Assembly (NCBI GenBank): GCA_020636135.1
Contig: JACJYK010000001.1
Coordinates: 1,722,501 to 1,786,500, forward strand
DNA from: Lewinellaceae bacterium
GTDB lineage: Bacteria; Bacteroidota; Bacteroidia; Chitinophagales; Saprospiraceae
Length of the DNA stretch: 64,000 nt
Direction: 5' to 3'
The position numbers and the translations under genes are program-made. The notes under the pieces are model-generated. The model did no database searches, had not been told where the DNA came from, and saw only the letters and a list, made by a program, of their open reading frames with translations. Below, one piece after another: positions 18,035-28,164 of this stretch (positions are counted from its first letter, which is position 1; every line of letters starts with the position of its first letter).

Positions 18035-21000
18035 ATGTATAGCAATAGGATGCCAGTTTGGTTTCAGAATATAAAGGACAGCAGCCTGACCAGCCTCAAG
18101 TCTCTGGCGCTTATCCTCACACTGATTGTGTTGGGATGGCAGGACGCTAGCGCTTCTCACCTGGTGGGTGGGGACCTTACCTATGAATATCTTGGGAATG
18201 ACCGTTACAAAGTGGTCCTGGTTGTAAGAAGGGACTGTAAGCTTGCTTTTCCGGATGCCTTATTTGATGACCCTGCTTCAATCGGTATTTTTGATGCCGA
18301 TGGTAACCTGGTGACAGACCTGGCCACCGGAGGACAGATTCTGATCCCATTTAATGGAGACGACACACTCAATCAGATCCTCATTAACCGTTGTACGGTC
18401 ACCATCGATGATGTGTGTGTACACGAGACGCGCTATGAAATGATTGTGAACCTTCCATTTCGTACCGGAGGGTATTGGCTGACCTATCAACGATGCTGCC
18501 GGAACCGCTCTCTGAATAACGTAAATGACCCGCTGAACACCGGGATGTCTTTATTTGTCCGGCTTTCAGAAGAAGCAATGCAGTTGGGCAACAGTTCGCC
18601 AACTTTTGACGCCTGGGCTCCCATCTACATCTGTGCTAACGAAAGAATAGAATTCAATCATACGGCTACCGATAAAGATGGTGACTCACTGGTATACCGG
18701 CTTTCCACACCATGGATAGGGGGTACACGAGCAGAGCCACGCCCACAACCACCGGCAGGTCCGCCCTACGACCATATTACCTGGACCTCTGCCATTTACA
18801 GCCAGGGTGATATGCTGGGTAACCCGGATGATGCGTTAACCGTGGATCCGGCAACCGGGCACTTGACAGGAACACCTGAAATCATCGGTCAGTTTGTGGT
18901 CGGTCTTTGTGTCGACGAATACCGCAATGGTGTGTTGCTTTCCACCGTACACCGGGACTTCCAGTACAATGTGCGGGACTGTAACCTGGATATCCGGGCG
19001 ATCATAACTTCACCCGATGCCTATTGCGGAGATCTGACGGCCTATTTTACAAATGCCAGCACGAATTCTGACTTTACCAAATGGTATTTTGATTTTGATG
19101 GCGATACCACTGCCAATTCAATGGAAGAAAGTCCGTCCTATACCTATCCGGCGTATGGTCAGTACCGGGTTGCATTGATTGCAGGTCTAAATGGACTCTG
19201 TTTTGATACAACCTTTAAGACAATTACGGTATTTGAAGGAGGGCTTACGGCCGGTATTGGATGGCAGCCGGTAGACTGCGCCAATAATGACCTGAGCATC
19301 CAGCTTCTGGATCAAACCGTGGATGAAGAAGGCACTCCGATGGAATGGCTGTGGACCGTGAAATACGATAGTACCGAATTGACCTTCACCGACCAGAACC
19401 CGACCTTCAATTTGCCGAATGGAACGTTACTGGATGTAACCTTAAAAGTTACCTCTTCAAGTACCTGTGTTGCTACCGCCCACAGATCCTTTATTGCCAA
19501 TTTCTTTGACACTGACCTGCTTGCTGATTCTGCGAAGGTATGCGTCGGAGATACTGTAACCATCAACCCATTCAGGAATGTCATTCCCGATGGAGTGTTT
19601 ATTAACTGGGATCCAAGCCCTTACCTGGTAGGTGGGTTGGATCAGATAATGCCTACATTCTATTCTGCAGACATACAGGATGTTACTTTGTATTATACGA
19701 CCAATAACGGGAATGGATGTTTCTATTCCGATTCGATACTGGTCACCGTGCTGTTTAAGCCGGACCTGCAGTTTGAATTGAGCAATGAATGCGGTCTGCT
19801 TTCCGTGGATGTCAACAATACCAGCACCGGGGCAGAATCATTTATCTGGAATTTTACCGGTACGGATACAGTCATCAGTGATCGCTCCTTCACCTATACC
19901 TTCCCTTCGGAGGGGACCTTTACAGTTATTTTGAGCACCATGGATGGTTGTATGAACTCCATATCCAAGCAAATTACCTTACTGGATGGCTCGGAGGTGA
20001 CCAAGAACATCAAAGACTCCATTTATGGATGCTTCGGTGACGTGATCGAATTGAATCCGGGAGGAGATACCAGTTATCAATATACCTGGAGTCCTGCTGA
20101 TCTTTTTGAGGACCCCCATGCAGTGAATCCGACGATTGTATTGGACAGCTCATTGCAGATCACCGTAATGATCGCGTTGCCTGACGGAGATGATTGTATC
20201 ATTGAACGTAAAGTGGAGTTGGTCAATACCGCTCTGGCAGCTCTGGCAAGGATAAAAGATACGATCGATGCCTGTCCGGATACACCGACACCGCTTAATC
20301 CGGATGGTGTCACCGGATTCACCTATCAATGGAGCCCATCCGACGGCCTTGACAATCCGACAGCGATCAATCCGATGGCAACCTCATCGAAATCCAGGTT
20401 GTATATGGTCACCGTGACGGACGTCAATGATGCCAATTGTACCGCCTCAAAACCGGTCTATTTCAGAATTGCCGTTGTGGATGCACTTGATGCTATCGGA
20501 GATACCACGGAGACTTGCTTTAACCGGGAAGAAACACTGAATCCGAATGGAAATCCGGACCTGATTTATACCTGGAGCCCGCCCGGCTTGTTTGACGATC
20601 CAAATGCTGTTTCGCCCAAAATAGCGGTTGATACCCATACGGTAATCCATGTGCACATCGCAGATACGATGGGTTGTGAAGCGGAGAAAGACGTGGTTCT
20701 TTGGATACCGGTTTTGGATGCCGCCAATCAGATCCCGGATTCCACTAAATCCTGTTTTGGAAATCCGGTTTACCTGAACCCCAATGGCAGTAGTCGATAT
20801 ACCTTCCAATGGAGTCCTGCAGAAGGCCTGGATGACCCCAATGCCGTGAATCCCCTGGCTACGGTGATGACAGACACTCGGTTTTATGTGACCATCACAG
20901 ATGCAGCAACCGATTGTTCTATTGTTGATTCCACACTGGTTTGGGTTCCACCAATCTATACATTGGCATTGAGCCCGGCTACCATGGATACCATATTATG

Positions 21001-21976
21001 CGGTATGGGAAGCATTTCTCTGGAAGCAATTGTACAAGGCGGAGAAGGGGTAAGTATATCCTGGACGGATGGAACCAATGACCTCGGTTCGGATCCGGTT
21101 CTGGAAGTAACACCCACGGCAACCACCACATACACCGTGACGGCAGTTGATGCATTTAATTGCCAGCTTTCCGAAAGCATAACGCTCAATGTCGGAAGTT
21201 TGAATATCGGTTACGATGTAATGGCAGGAGATGTTATTTGTGAAGGTGATGAAGTGCCAGTCCTGGTTACTAACTCTGGCGACCAGAATGTTACAGTTGA
21301 AGTGAACGGCATGAGTTATACTGTTCCGGCTGGCGGGCAAACTACCATCACTCTTACACCGGAAACATCAGGAACCTACGTCTTTAATGCAAGTAACGCA
21401 GCAGGGTGTATGCAGTCTGATAGTGTTAATCTGGATGTTTATACATTTGAACCTCCGGTGGTTGCAACAGCTGATCCGACGACCATTTTGAGAGGGGAAA
21501 GTTCGCAGCTGGAGACAAATGTTGATCCCAACTATGTATCGTATATGTGGGATCCGGCCGGTACACTGGATAATCCAGGTATCTCCAATCCGCTGGCCAC
21601 ACCTGAACAGACCACCATTTATACGGTTAAGGTCACAGACCTCAATGGTTGTACCGGATCCGATACGGTTCAGGTCACCGTACGTCAACCGGAATGCGAC
21701 ATGCCTTACATATTCATCCCCAATGCGTTTACGCCGAATGGAGATGGAAATAACGATGTATTGTATGTGCGGGGAGCGATCATTGATGAAATGCAACTCC
21801 TTATTTACAATCGGTGGGGAGAGAAGGTGTTTGAGTCCACCATCCAATCTTCCGGATGGGATGGCACCTTTAAGAATAAAGAATTGCCTCCCGATGTCTA
21901 TGGTTACTACTTGTTCGTCCGGTGTGAAAACGGAGACACGTTAACGAAAAAAGGGAATATAACCTTATTGCGATAA
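18035..21976 (+). CDS. Large adhesin-like protein with gliding/T9SS type B C-terminal domain
   Basis: A 1313-residue extracellular protein. A GGAAGG ribosome site precedes the ATG at 18035; the TTG at 18026 overlaps that site and is rejected. A signal peptide ends near DASASHLVGG. A PKD-like domain appears around residues 330-410, and another near 610. Four tandem modules of about 75-80 residues follow (about 655-975), each with LNPxG, YxWSP and a DDPxAxNP-type loop, and a fifth related copy lies near 1150-1220. The last 90 residues (IPNAFTPNGDGNND to GNITLLR) are the gliding motility-associated C-terminal domain, the T9SS type B signal. It is the likely cargo of the operon; binding target unknown. 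Confidence 0.92.
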   Translation: MYSNRMPVWFQNIKDSSLTSLKSLALILTLIVLGWQDASASHLVGGDLTYEYLGNDRYKVVLVVRRDCKLAFPDALFDDPASIGIFDADGNLVTDLATGGQILIPFNGDDTLNQILINRCTVTIDDVCVHETRYEMIVNLPFRTGGYWLTYQRCCRNRSLNNVNDPLNTGMSLFVRLSEEAMQLGNSSPTFDAWAPIYICANERIEFNHTATDKDGDSLVYRLSTPWIGGTRAEPRPQPPAGPPYDHITWTSAIYSQGDMLGNPDDALTVDPATGHLTGTPEIIGQFVVGLCVDEYRNGVLLSTVHRDFQYNVRDCNLDIRAIITSPDAYCGDLTAYFTNASTNSDFTKWYFDFDGDTTANSMEESPSYTYPAYGQYRVALIAGLNGLCFDTTFKTITVFEGGLTAGIGWQPVDCANNDLSIQLLDQTVDEEGTPMEWLWTVKYDSTELTFTDQNPTFNLPNGTLLDVTLKVTSSSTCVATAHRSFIANFFDTDLLADSAKVCVGDTVTINPFRNVIPDGVFINWDPSPYLVGGLDQIMPTFYSADIQDVTLYYTTNNGNGCFYSDSILVTVLFKPDLQFELSNECGLLSVDVNNTSTGAESFIWNFTGTDTVISDRSFTYTFPSEGTFTVILSTMDGCMNSISKQITLLDGSEVTKNIKDSIYGCFGDVIELNPGGDTSYQYTWSPADLFEDPHAVNPTIVLDSSLQITVMIALPDGDDCIIERKVELVNTALAALARIKDTIDACPDTPTPLNPDGVTGFTYQWSPSDGLDNPTAINPMATSSKSRLYMVTVTDVNDANCTASKPVYFRIAVVDALDAIGDTTETCFNREETLNPNGNPDLIYTWSPPGLFDDPNAVSPKIAVDTHTVIHVHIADTMGCEAEKDVVLWIPVLDAANQIPDSTKSCFGNPVYLNPNGSSRYTFQWSPAEGLDDPNAVNPLATVMTDTRFYVTITDAATDCSIVDSTLVWVPPIYTLALSPATMDTILCGMGSISLEAIVQGGEGVSISWTDGTNDLGSDPVLEVTPTATTTYTVTAVDAFNCQLSESITLNVGSLNIGYDVMAGDVICEGDEVPVLVTNSGDQNVTVEVNGMSYTVPAGGQTTITLTPETSGTYVFNASNAAGCMQSDSVNLDVYTFEPPVVATADPTTILRGESSQLETNVDPNYVSYMWDPAGTLDNPGISNPLATPEQTTIYTVKVTDLNGCTGSDTVQVTVRQPECDMPYIFIPNAFTPNGDGNNDVLYVRGAIIDEMQLLIYNRWGEKVFESTIQSSGWDGTFKNKELPPDVYGYYLFVRCENGDTLTKKGNITLLR
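20000..20955 (+). repeat. Four tandem protein modules inside the adhesin gene
   Basis: Each unit is about 230-245 bases and encodes Cys..LNP(G/D/N)G.....Y.WSP...(F/L)(E/D)(D/N)P.A..P. The copies begin near 20005, 20240, 20485 and 20715. They are diverged at the nucleotide level, so the expansion is not recent. They look like immunoglobulin-like stalk domains. Confidence 0.7.
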
Positions 21977-21995
21977 AGAAGTATTCTGTTTGTTG

Positions 21996-22031
21996 AATGG
22001 GAACCCGAAGGGGTTCCCATTTTTTTTTTTT
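21996..22031 (+). terminator. Intrinsic terminator of the PorP-OmpA-adhesin operon
   Basis: AATGGGAACCC (21996-22006) pairs perfectly with GGGTTCCCATT (22011-22021) around a four-base GAAG loop and runs into eleven T. It lies 20 bases after the adhesin stop codon and just before the 3' end of the convergent gene. Confidence 0.9.
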
Positions 22032-22040
22032 GGAGTAATT

Positions 22041-24083
22041 TTAAAAACGGTAGATGAGTTGGGCGCGTAAATCGGTCCGGTGGTTGACGTTTATTTTTGT
22101 TGGCCCTGTACCTATGGATTCCCGGTTATCAAAACGGGTTTGTGCCACCCGTACTTCAAAGGTGAATCCTTCCCATTTATAACGTGCATTCAAGTAATAC
22201 CGCCATCCTTTCAAGTAATAAAATGGAATGGAGAAGGTATAGATCAGATCTTGCTCATAGGCATAGATCCGGCTATCAAAGCCACCGGTATTGAACCGGG
22301 CAATTCTGCCGGATAGCGATATGGGATATTCCAGTGGATGGTAAATGAAGTCGTGATACCACATCCATCCTTGTTCCTTATTGCCATAGACTACGTTAAA
22401 ATGAGAGTACTCTAACCGGCTGCGATAATTCCAGCTGCGGTTAATGTCCCAGTCCACATGAAGCCGGTAACGCCGCAAATAAGAGGGCTGCACGGTGCCT
22501 GGTACGTCTGAACTACCGGAACTGTTCCGTTCTTTCTGCTCATAACGCACCTGAACATAGGCCTCCAGCTTTCGCTTGATGTAATACCGCATGCGACCCA
22601 GAAACTCATGACCGGCTGAAGGTTTATTGATGCGGTAACGCAACCAGGGATAATTAAACCAGTCGACATAAGAATGAAAACTCCAATGTTGGTTGAACTG
22701 ATATTCAAAACCCCAATACAACCCTTGTTCGTTGACGCCTGACTCACCAAAAATGTCGCCTTGCAATAAAATATATTCGGGAGAAAGATTTCGATAATAC
22801 AACCCCAGGTTGGCTCTGCGGCTTAAACTCATGAGTAGTCCATGTACCTGGGCCAAATGTCCCTGCTGATAAGCAACTTCGCCAAACAGGTATGCCTTTT
22901 TGAATACGTAACGGTAATCAAAACTACTGGTCATCAGGTGGTTCCCATGCAAATAATACAATCCATAAGTGTCATTCCTCCTGTCCACCGGTGGAGAGAA
23001 ATGATAATAGGCTGTCTGAAGGCCAACATTCAGCTGGTTATGTTGATATTGAATGGCACCGCCTACCAGATCCATCCGAAGTTCACCTTTGCGGTTTAAT
23101 TCGGACAAGGTGCGATGGTAACCCGTTTCATCAAAGGTTCTGGCAATGGCCAGGGAATCGCTAACATCGAAAATGCTTGAACCAACTTGCCGGCGCGAAG
23201 CAAAAACGGTTGTTTGCAGATGCGGGATTGGTTCAAATGTGCAGGCGACACCACGAAAGAAATTGAATTCATTGATAGCGCCGTAGGGATTCAAGGTCCT
23301 TCCTCCTTTGGCAAAATTGGTTACCAAAGCACTTTTACCAGCATTGTAACGGGTATTGATAACCAGACCCTGGCCAAGCCGGATGGAATAGTCACCTAAA
23401 ATCAGGTCTTTGATCTTGCCTGCATCCCGAATGGATGCATGGGCTGATATAAAGTCAGGTCCCTGACCGGCGGTCCAGTAGGATTCTCCGGCATCTTTCT
23501 CTGCAGTTACTCCAAGACTAAATCGATTGGTTGCCCGGTAGCGATACCTGAAATTGATCTGGTTGGGGTCTCCCAGATAGCTGGTTGTTCCCGAGCCATC
23601 CGGAATGTAACCGTCGCGTTTCTCCAGAGTCCGGGTTAAGCGGGACACAAATTCATGATCACCTCGACCCAGGTCCGGAAGATTAAAGGATTTGGATTCT
23701 TCATCCCTGATCGTGATAAAGGGAGCAATACGCCGAATCGTTTCGACGTCAAGCGCTGTGATGGATTGAAGCTCCAGAATGCTCAGGTAGTCACCATATA
23801 ATATACGATGCTTGATGATCTCGGTAATTTGCAGATCCGATAACAGAAACAGTGATTTCAAGGCATCATAATCGGCCTTATTGATGTTGAGGGGATGTTC
23901 CAGGCGATAGCGAAGCGTCTGCATTAGTTCATCCAGGAACGCCGCATCGACACCTTCATCATTCTGCAGAAAGTCCTCTACAAACGAGAGATCTGGTTCC
24001 CCTGCAGGTTCCTGTGCGGTCAATGGTGCCATTGCCATCAGCAAAACAATAGGAAACGCGAAAAAAGATTTCAATGACATCAT
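22041..24083 (-). CDS. Helix-hairpin-helix plus outer-membrane beta-barrel protein
   Basis: A 680-residue secreted protein. The start at 24083 gives a signal peptide (MMSLKSFFAF to APLTAQ) and lies 26 bases after a promoter box; extending to 24155 would place coding sequence over that box. Residues about 55-140 resemble ComEA-type helix-hairpin-helix repeats (PLNINKADYDALKS, then SILELQSITALD). The remaining 530 residues are a beta-rich barrel ending in aromatic RAQLIYRF. Similar HhH-plus-barrel proteins occur across Bacteroidota without an assigned role. The HhH pair usually binds DNA backbone, so DNA handling at the surface is one possibility. Monocistronic. Confidence 0.75.
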   Translation of the reverse strand: MMSLKSFFAFPIVLLMAMAPLTAQEPAGEPDLSFVEDFLQNDEGVDAAFLDELMQTLRYRLEHPLNINKADYDALKSLFLLSDLQITEIIKHRILYGDYLSILELQSITALDVETIRRIAPFITIRDEESKSFNLPDLGRGDHEFVSRLTRTLEKRDGYIPDGSGTTSYLGDPNQINFRYRYRATNRFSLGVTAEKDAGESYWTAGQGPDFISAHASIRDAGKIKDLILGDYSIRLGQGLVINTRYNAGKSALVTNFAKGGRTLNPYGAINEFNFFRGVACTFEPIPHLQTTVFASRRQVGSSIFDVSDSLAIARTFDETGYHRTLSELNRKGELRMDLVGGAIQYQHNQLNVGLQTAYYHFSPPVDRRNDTYGLYYLHGNHLMTSSFDYRYVFKKAYLFGEVAYQQGHLAQVHGLLMSLSRRANLGLYYRNLSPEYILLQGDIFGESGVNEQGLYWGFEYQFNQHWSFHSYVDWFNYPWLRYRINKPSAGHEFLGRMRYYIKRKLEAYVQVRYEQKERNSSGSSDVPGTVQPSYLRRYRLHVDWDINRSWNYRSRLEYSHFNVVYGNKEQGWMWYHDFIYHPLEYPISLSGRIARFNTGGFDSRIYAYEQDLIYTFSIPFYYLKGWRYYLNARYKWEGFTFEVRVAQTRFDNRESIGTGPTKINVNHRTDLRAQLIYRF

Positions 24084-24109
24084 CAATCCAGTGTCTGCAG
24101 AGCTATGGC

Positions 24110-24117
24110 CAAATATA
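24110..24117 (-). promoter_or_regulatory. Candidate -7 box of the HhH-barrel gene
   Basis: The minus strand reads TATATTTG, an exact TAnnTTTG match, 26 bases before the ATG at 24083. It falls inside the region that a longer start at 24155 would make coding, and so helps decide the start. Confidence 0.5.
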
Positions 24118-24264
24118 GATGAACTATTTGGATATCTGTCCTCAATAAAGTCCATTATAACCGGTACGAATTGCCCCAGAAGTCCAGTAATTTGGAGGGA
24201 AGAATGAGGAAAGCTTCCGCAATGCTTCAGGTTTTCTCACCTTTGTCCATTGGAAGGAATTGAC

Positions 24265-25563
24265 ATGGAAAAGAAGACAGATATCGAGGTTTACAAATTT
24301 GGTGGAGCCTCTATCCAATCGTCAGAGCGTATCAGGCAGGTAGCTGGACTCATCAAAGCACACAGGGATGCACCTACCGTTCTCATCGTATCCGCAATGG
24401 GTAAGACGACCAACATGCTGGAAGCCGTCGTAAATGCACATTTTGATCAACCTGAGGTCTTGCAAATGGCATTGGATAAAGTGATCGATTATCATCTCAC
24501 AATTGCCAATGAATTGATGCCGGAAGATGCCCATGTTATCAACCGGCTCAATGATCTATTCGTGGAGTTGGAGTGGGGGCTGGATGATGATCGACCTGAA
24601 CAATACGATTATGTGTATGATCAGGTTGTCGCTGTAGGAGAACTTTTATCCACCACCTTGCTGGCCGCGTATCTTAATAAGAGTGGTGTACCGGTTACCT
24701 GGCTGGATGCCAGAGATCTCATCCATACGGATCGAAATTTCAGGCAGGCCCGGATAGATTGGGAAAAAACAGAAGAAGCGGTTAAAAAGCTGGTTGTGCC
24801 CGTGCTGGAAGCGCACCGAGTCATCCTGACACAAGGATTTATCGGAAGTACTGCCGATAACGAAAATACCACACTGGGCCGCGAGGGCTCAGATTTCTCG
24901 GCCGCGGTTTTTGCATACTGTCTTCAGGCAAAAATGGTTACTGTCTGGAAAGATGTCCCTGGAGTTATGACAGGTGATCCTGACCGGTTTACGGAGGTGC
25001 ATAAGCTGGATGCACTTTCATTCCGGGAGGCCATTGAAATGACTTATTACGGTGCTAAAGTATTGCATCCGAAGACCATTAAGCCTCTCCAGAACCGGCA
25101 GATTCCCCTTGTTGTACGCTCCTTTTTAGATCCGGATGAACCCGGGACCAGGATTGAAGATCAGGTTGATGTTGTTTATCCACCCATTGTGATTGTGGAG
25201 GAAGACCAGGTACTGATCCAGCTCTCTACACCTGATTACGCATTCATGGAGGAAGAGCATCTGGTCACCGTTTTCCAGATTGTTGCCAAACACGGCTTTA
25301 AGGTCAATGTCATTCGCAACACTGCTATTACCTTAACACTGGTCATGCAGAACAGGCCAAGGCATTTAACAGGCCTGGTGAATGAACTGGGAAATCATTT
25401 TGCGGTCCGGACAACCAAGGATGTTTGGTTGATAACCATTCGGCATACACATCCGGCTACGGAAGAACAATTAAAAAAAGATAAATTGATACTTCTGGAA
25501 GAAAGGTTTCGAAACACTGTCCAGTTTGTGACTCAGGTGCTTCCGGAATATGAAGCCAATTGA
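24265..25563 (+). CDS. lysC: Aspartate kinase (monofunctional)
   Basis: Phosphorylates aspartate, the first step towards lysine, threonine, methionine and diaminopimelate. The 432-residue protein opens with the kinase motif VYKFGGASIQSSERIR, has the substrate segment TTLGREGSDFSAAVFA near residue 210, and ends in ACT-like regulatory domains from about residue 305. The ATG at 24265 is preceded by GGAAGGA, one of the few clear Shine-Dalgarno sites in the window, so the TTG at 24250 is rejected. There is no fused homoserine dehydrogenase. Feedback control by lysine or threonine is likely from the ACT region but the effector is unknown. Confidence 0.94.
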   Translation: MEKKTDIEVYKFGGASIQSSERIRQVAGLIKAHRDAPTVLIVSAMGKTTNMLEAVVNAHFDQPEVLQMALDKVIDYHLTIANELMPEDAHVINRLNDLFVELEWGLDDDRPEQYDYVYDQVVAVGELLSTTLLAAYLNKSGVPVTWLDARDLIHTDRNFRQARIDWEKTEEAVKKLVVPVLEAHRVILTQGFIGSTADNENTTLGREGSDFSAAVFAYCLQAKMVTVWKDVPGVMTGDPDRFTEVHKLDALSFREAIEMTYYGAKVLHPKTIKPLQNRQIPLVVRSFLDPDEPGTRIEDQVDVVYPPIVIVEEDQVLIQLSTPDYAFMEEEHLVTVFQIVAKHGFKVNVIRNTAITLTLVMQNRPRHLTGLVNELGNHFAVRTTKDVWLITIRHTHPATEEQLKKDKLILLEERFRNTVQFVTQVLPEYEAN

Positions 25564-25770
25564 AACCTTTACGGTCAGGTGCTAAAATTGTTACAACTGG
25601 GAGGACTATGATGATGATGCGCCACAAAAGATAGGGTACCACATGGCATTTGGTGGCGATAAACAAAATGCCTGACCACAACTGATCAATCAATTGCTTA
25701 ACTTCATCTAAAAAGCAAGCCATTCCGAAGGTAATTGGACGTTATTTACGCCTACAACGGTATTTATCGC

Positions 25771-28164
25771 ATGGAAATCATATCACCGCAATCGGATAAT
25801 TATAGCAGTAAGAAAGCCCAGCTGATTAATGAAGAGAAGTTTGGGCCATATACTTTTCCCTTTAAAACCCAGTTGAGCTTCGAGCCGCTCATTAAATTCT
25901 GGAAGACCAAGCTGGGCAGCGAAGACAGGGGAGAGGCCGTATTGGCCAAAGAGATCATGAGCATGCTGGAGGATGCCCCTGAATTGCATAAGCCGATCGA
26001 GGACTTTTCCGTGCTGGATGGTTATGATGATCTGGTTGAATTACTGCTGGCCGGGATTTTTCCCAGCGTACTGCGGGACAAACAACTGGGGTTCGCCATA
26101 CCACCGTTTTTATTGAAAGGATTCTATTTTACACCGCGCCTGAGTGAATTGCTGCTTGCCCGGGAAATTCGGTTTGGTTTTGGAACCAATCCTATCCTTA
26201 CCAAAGCAGTTTCAATTGCCCGGGCCTGCGCGGTCATCCTGAATAAATTTTATGGTCAGAATATCGTGATTGACCCACCATTTAACTTCGTCATGCGTCC
26301 CAAAGGCAAGAGCATGGAGCGTTACTATAAGTCCGAATTATATGGCGACTTTCTGGAGATTAAACAATTGAAGCCTTTACAGGAGATCAGCCAGGATCAG
26401 ATCAACAGGTTATTGTCCAACATCTACGATACTCAAGCCTGGCTGGAGATCGTTCCACCCACGCATTTTGAGTTTGAAGGGTTGGTTTTTGCCAATCTCA
26501 TTGATGTGACGGAGGAAGAAAGCCTTTCACGGATCAAGCATAAATTGCTTGAAAATGATGCACTGATTCATCCGCAGAGCATTCAGGATCTGCAGTTTAT
26601 TGCGCGGAATTATTTTGGCGTATCCGATTTGCGGCTGGGGGTAAAAGCTTTTGACTACCCAATGACCTCAGAGGCCCCTTTCCGGTATAAAATTGAACAT
26701 AACTTTTTGATTGACAGCCCACTTGAGATCTTTGATCCCGAATACGAGAATTCGGTCTACCTGCGGTTATGCCGTAAAAATACCATCATGGTCATCGAGG
26801 ATCTGGTGCAATATCATGATCCTACCGATATCGAGGTTGAATTGCTCAATTATGGAATCCGCAGTCTGGTAATCGCACCACTCAATGATGATCATGGCCA
26901 GATCATTGGCTTTCTTGAACTGGGTTCCTCCCGGCCCAATGGGTTGAATGCTCTGAACCTGATGAAGATATCAGAACTCATCCCTTTATTTGAGATTGCG
27001 GTAGAGCGAAGCCGGGAAGAAACCACGAACCGCGTCCAGGCCCTGATCCGGACGAATTACACCCATATCCATCCCAGTGTAGAATGGAAGTTTATTTCTA
27101 CCGCATACAAATATCTGGATGAAGATCCGCTGGTGCCTCTGAAACGCGCCGAGCCAATCCGGTTTAAACAGGTTTTTCCGCTATACGGTCAGTCCGATGT
27201 GGTATCCTCTTCATCCTTCCGCAATCAGGCTATTCGCGAGGATTACATCGACAACCTGAAGCGGATCCAGAAAATTCTGAAAGAAGCCAATCAGTACCTG
27301 GATTTACCCTTGTTGCCCCATTACCAATGGGAAATTGACAAGGTTATCGAATCGCTGTCCAAAGGTATCTCCACCAGTGATGAAGTGCGTATTTATCAAT
27401 TCATCCATTCGGACATTCATTCCATACTGCGGCAGATCGAACACGACCATCCACAGGTTACTGAGATGGTCAAAGGGTATTTCAATGATCTTGATCCGCA
27501 TTTTGGTATTGTTTACCGTCAGCGGCGCGATTACGAAGAAAGCCTCAGGATGATCAATAACACCATTGAACACATCCTGGAAGAGGAGGACGAGCGGGCT
27601 CAGAAAATGATTCCACATTATTTTGAAAAGATTAAGACCGACGGTTACGAATTCAACATTTATGTCGGTCAGTCCATTATGAGAGATTCCACCTTTACGG
27701 ATGTCCATCTGAAAAACCTGCGTTTGTGGCAGCTGACTACGCTGTGCCGCATCGGCCGGGAGATTTCAAAGATCCAAACGTCACTGTCATGCCCGATGGA
27801 TACCGCTCAAATGGTTCTGGCCTATCCTTCCGCCATTGATATCCGGTTTCGTACCGATGAGAAGAAGTTCGATGTGGACGGCGTTTACAATATGGATTTC
27901 GAGATCATCAAAAAGCGGGTTGATAAAGCAGTCATCAAGGGTTCTCAGGATCGATTGCGCAAAGCCGGGCATCTGTCGGTAGTTTATATGCATGAAAGCC
28001 AACGGCAGGAGTATCAGGAATACTTTAATTACCTGATCAAAAATCAATTTCTGGATAAAGACGTCGAGCATTTTGAAATTGAGAAACTCCAGGATGTTGA
28101 AGGACTGCGCGCGCTGCGGGTCATGATCAATGTCGACGAGCATCCTCAGTTATCAAAGAAATAG
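25771..28164 (+). CDS. Unknown large cytoplasmic protein with central GAF domain
   Basis: A 797-residue protein with no signal peptide or membrane segment. I chose the ATG at 25771 (MEIISPQSDN); a TTG at 25735 would add twelve residues. A GAF-like sensory domain lies at roughly residues 265-425, ending in IRSLVIAPLNDDHGQIIGF and a helix that leads into the rest. The flanking 260 and 370 residues match nothing I recognise and carry no kinase, GGDEF or HTH motif. The gene follows aspartate kinase after about 200 bases, and its last 19 bases overlap the convergent secreted protein gene. Likely a signalling or regulatory protein conserved in Bacteroidota; that is an inference from the GAF domain. 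Confidence 0.7.
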   Translation: MEIISPQSDNYSSKKAQLINEEKFGPYTFPFKTQLSFEPLIKFWKTKLGSEDRGEAVLAKEIMSMLEDAPELHKPIEDFSVLDGYDDLVELLLAGIFPSVLRDKQLGFAIPPFLLKGFYFTPRLSELLLAREIRFGFGTNPILTKAVSIARACAVILNKFYGQNIVIDPPFNFVMRPKGKSMERYYKSELYGDFLEIKQLKPLQEISQDQINRLLSNIYDTQAWLEIVPPTHFEFEGLVFANLIDVTEEESLSRIKHKLLENDALIHPQSIQDLQFIARNYFGVSDLRLGVKAFDYPMTSEAPFRYKIEHNFLIDSPLEIFDPEYENSVYLRLCRKNTIMVIEDLVQYHDPTDIEVELLNYGIRSLVIAPLNDDHGQIIGFLELGSSRPNGLNALNLMKISELIPLFEIAVERSREETTNRVQALIRTNYTHIHPSVEWKFISTAYKYLDEDPLVPLKRAEPIRFKQVFPLYGQSDVVSSSSFRNQAIREDYIDNLKRIQKILKEANQYLDLPLLPHYQWEIDKVIESLSKGISTSDEVRIYQFIHSDIHSILRQIEHDHPQVTEMVKGYFNDLDPHFGIVYRQRRDYEESLRMINNTIEHILEEEDERAQKMIPHYFEKIKTDGYEFNIYVGQSIMRDSTFTDVHLKNLRLWQLTTLCRIGREISKIQTSLSCPMDTAQMVLAYPSAIDIRFRTDEKKFDVDGVYNMDFEIIKKRVDKAVIKGSQDRLRKAGHLSVVYMHESQRQEYQEYFNYLIKNQFLDKDVEHFEIEKLQDVEGLRALRVMINVDEHPQLSKK

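Noticed and set aside
24084..24155. Longer start for the HhH-barrel protein
   Set aside because: The added residues would precede a clear signal peptide and would cover a TAnnTTTG box.
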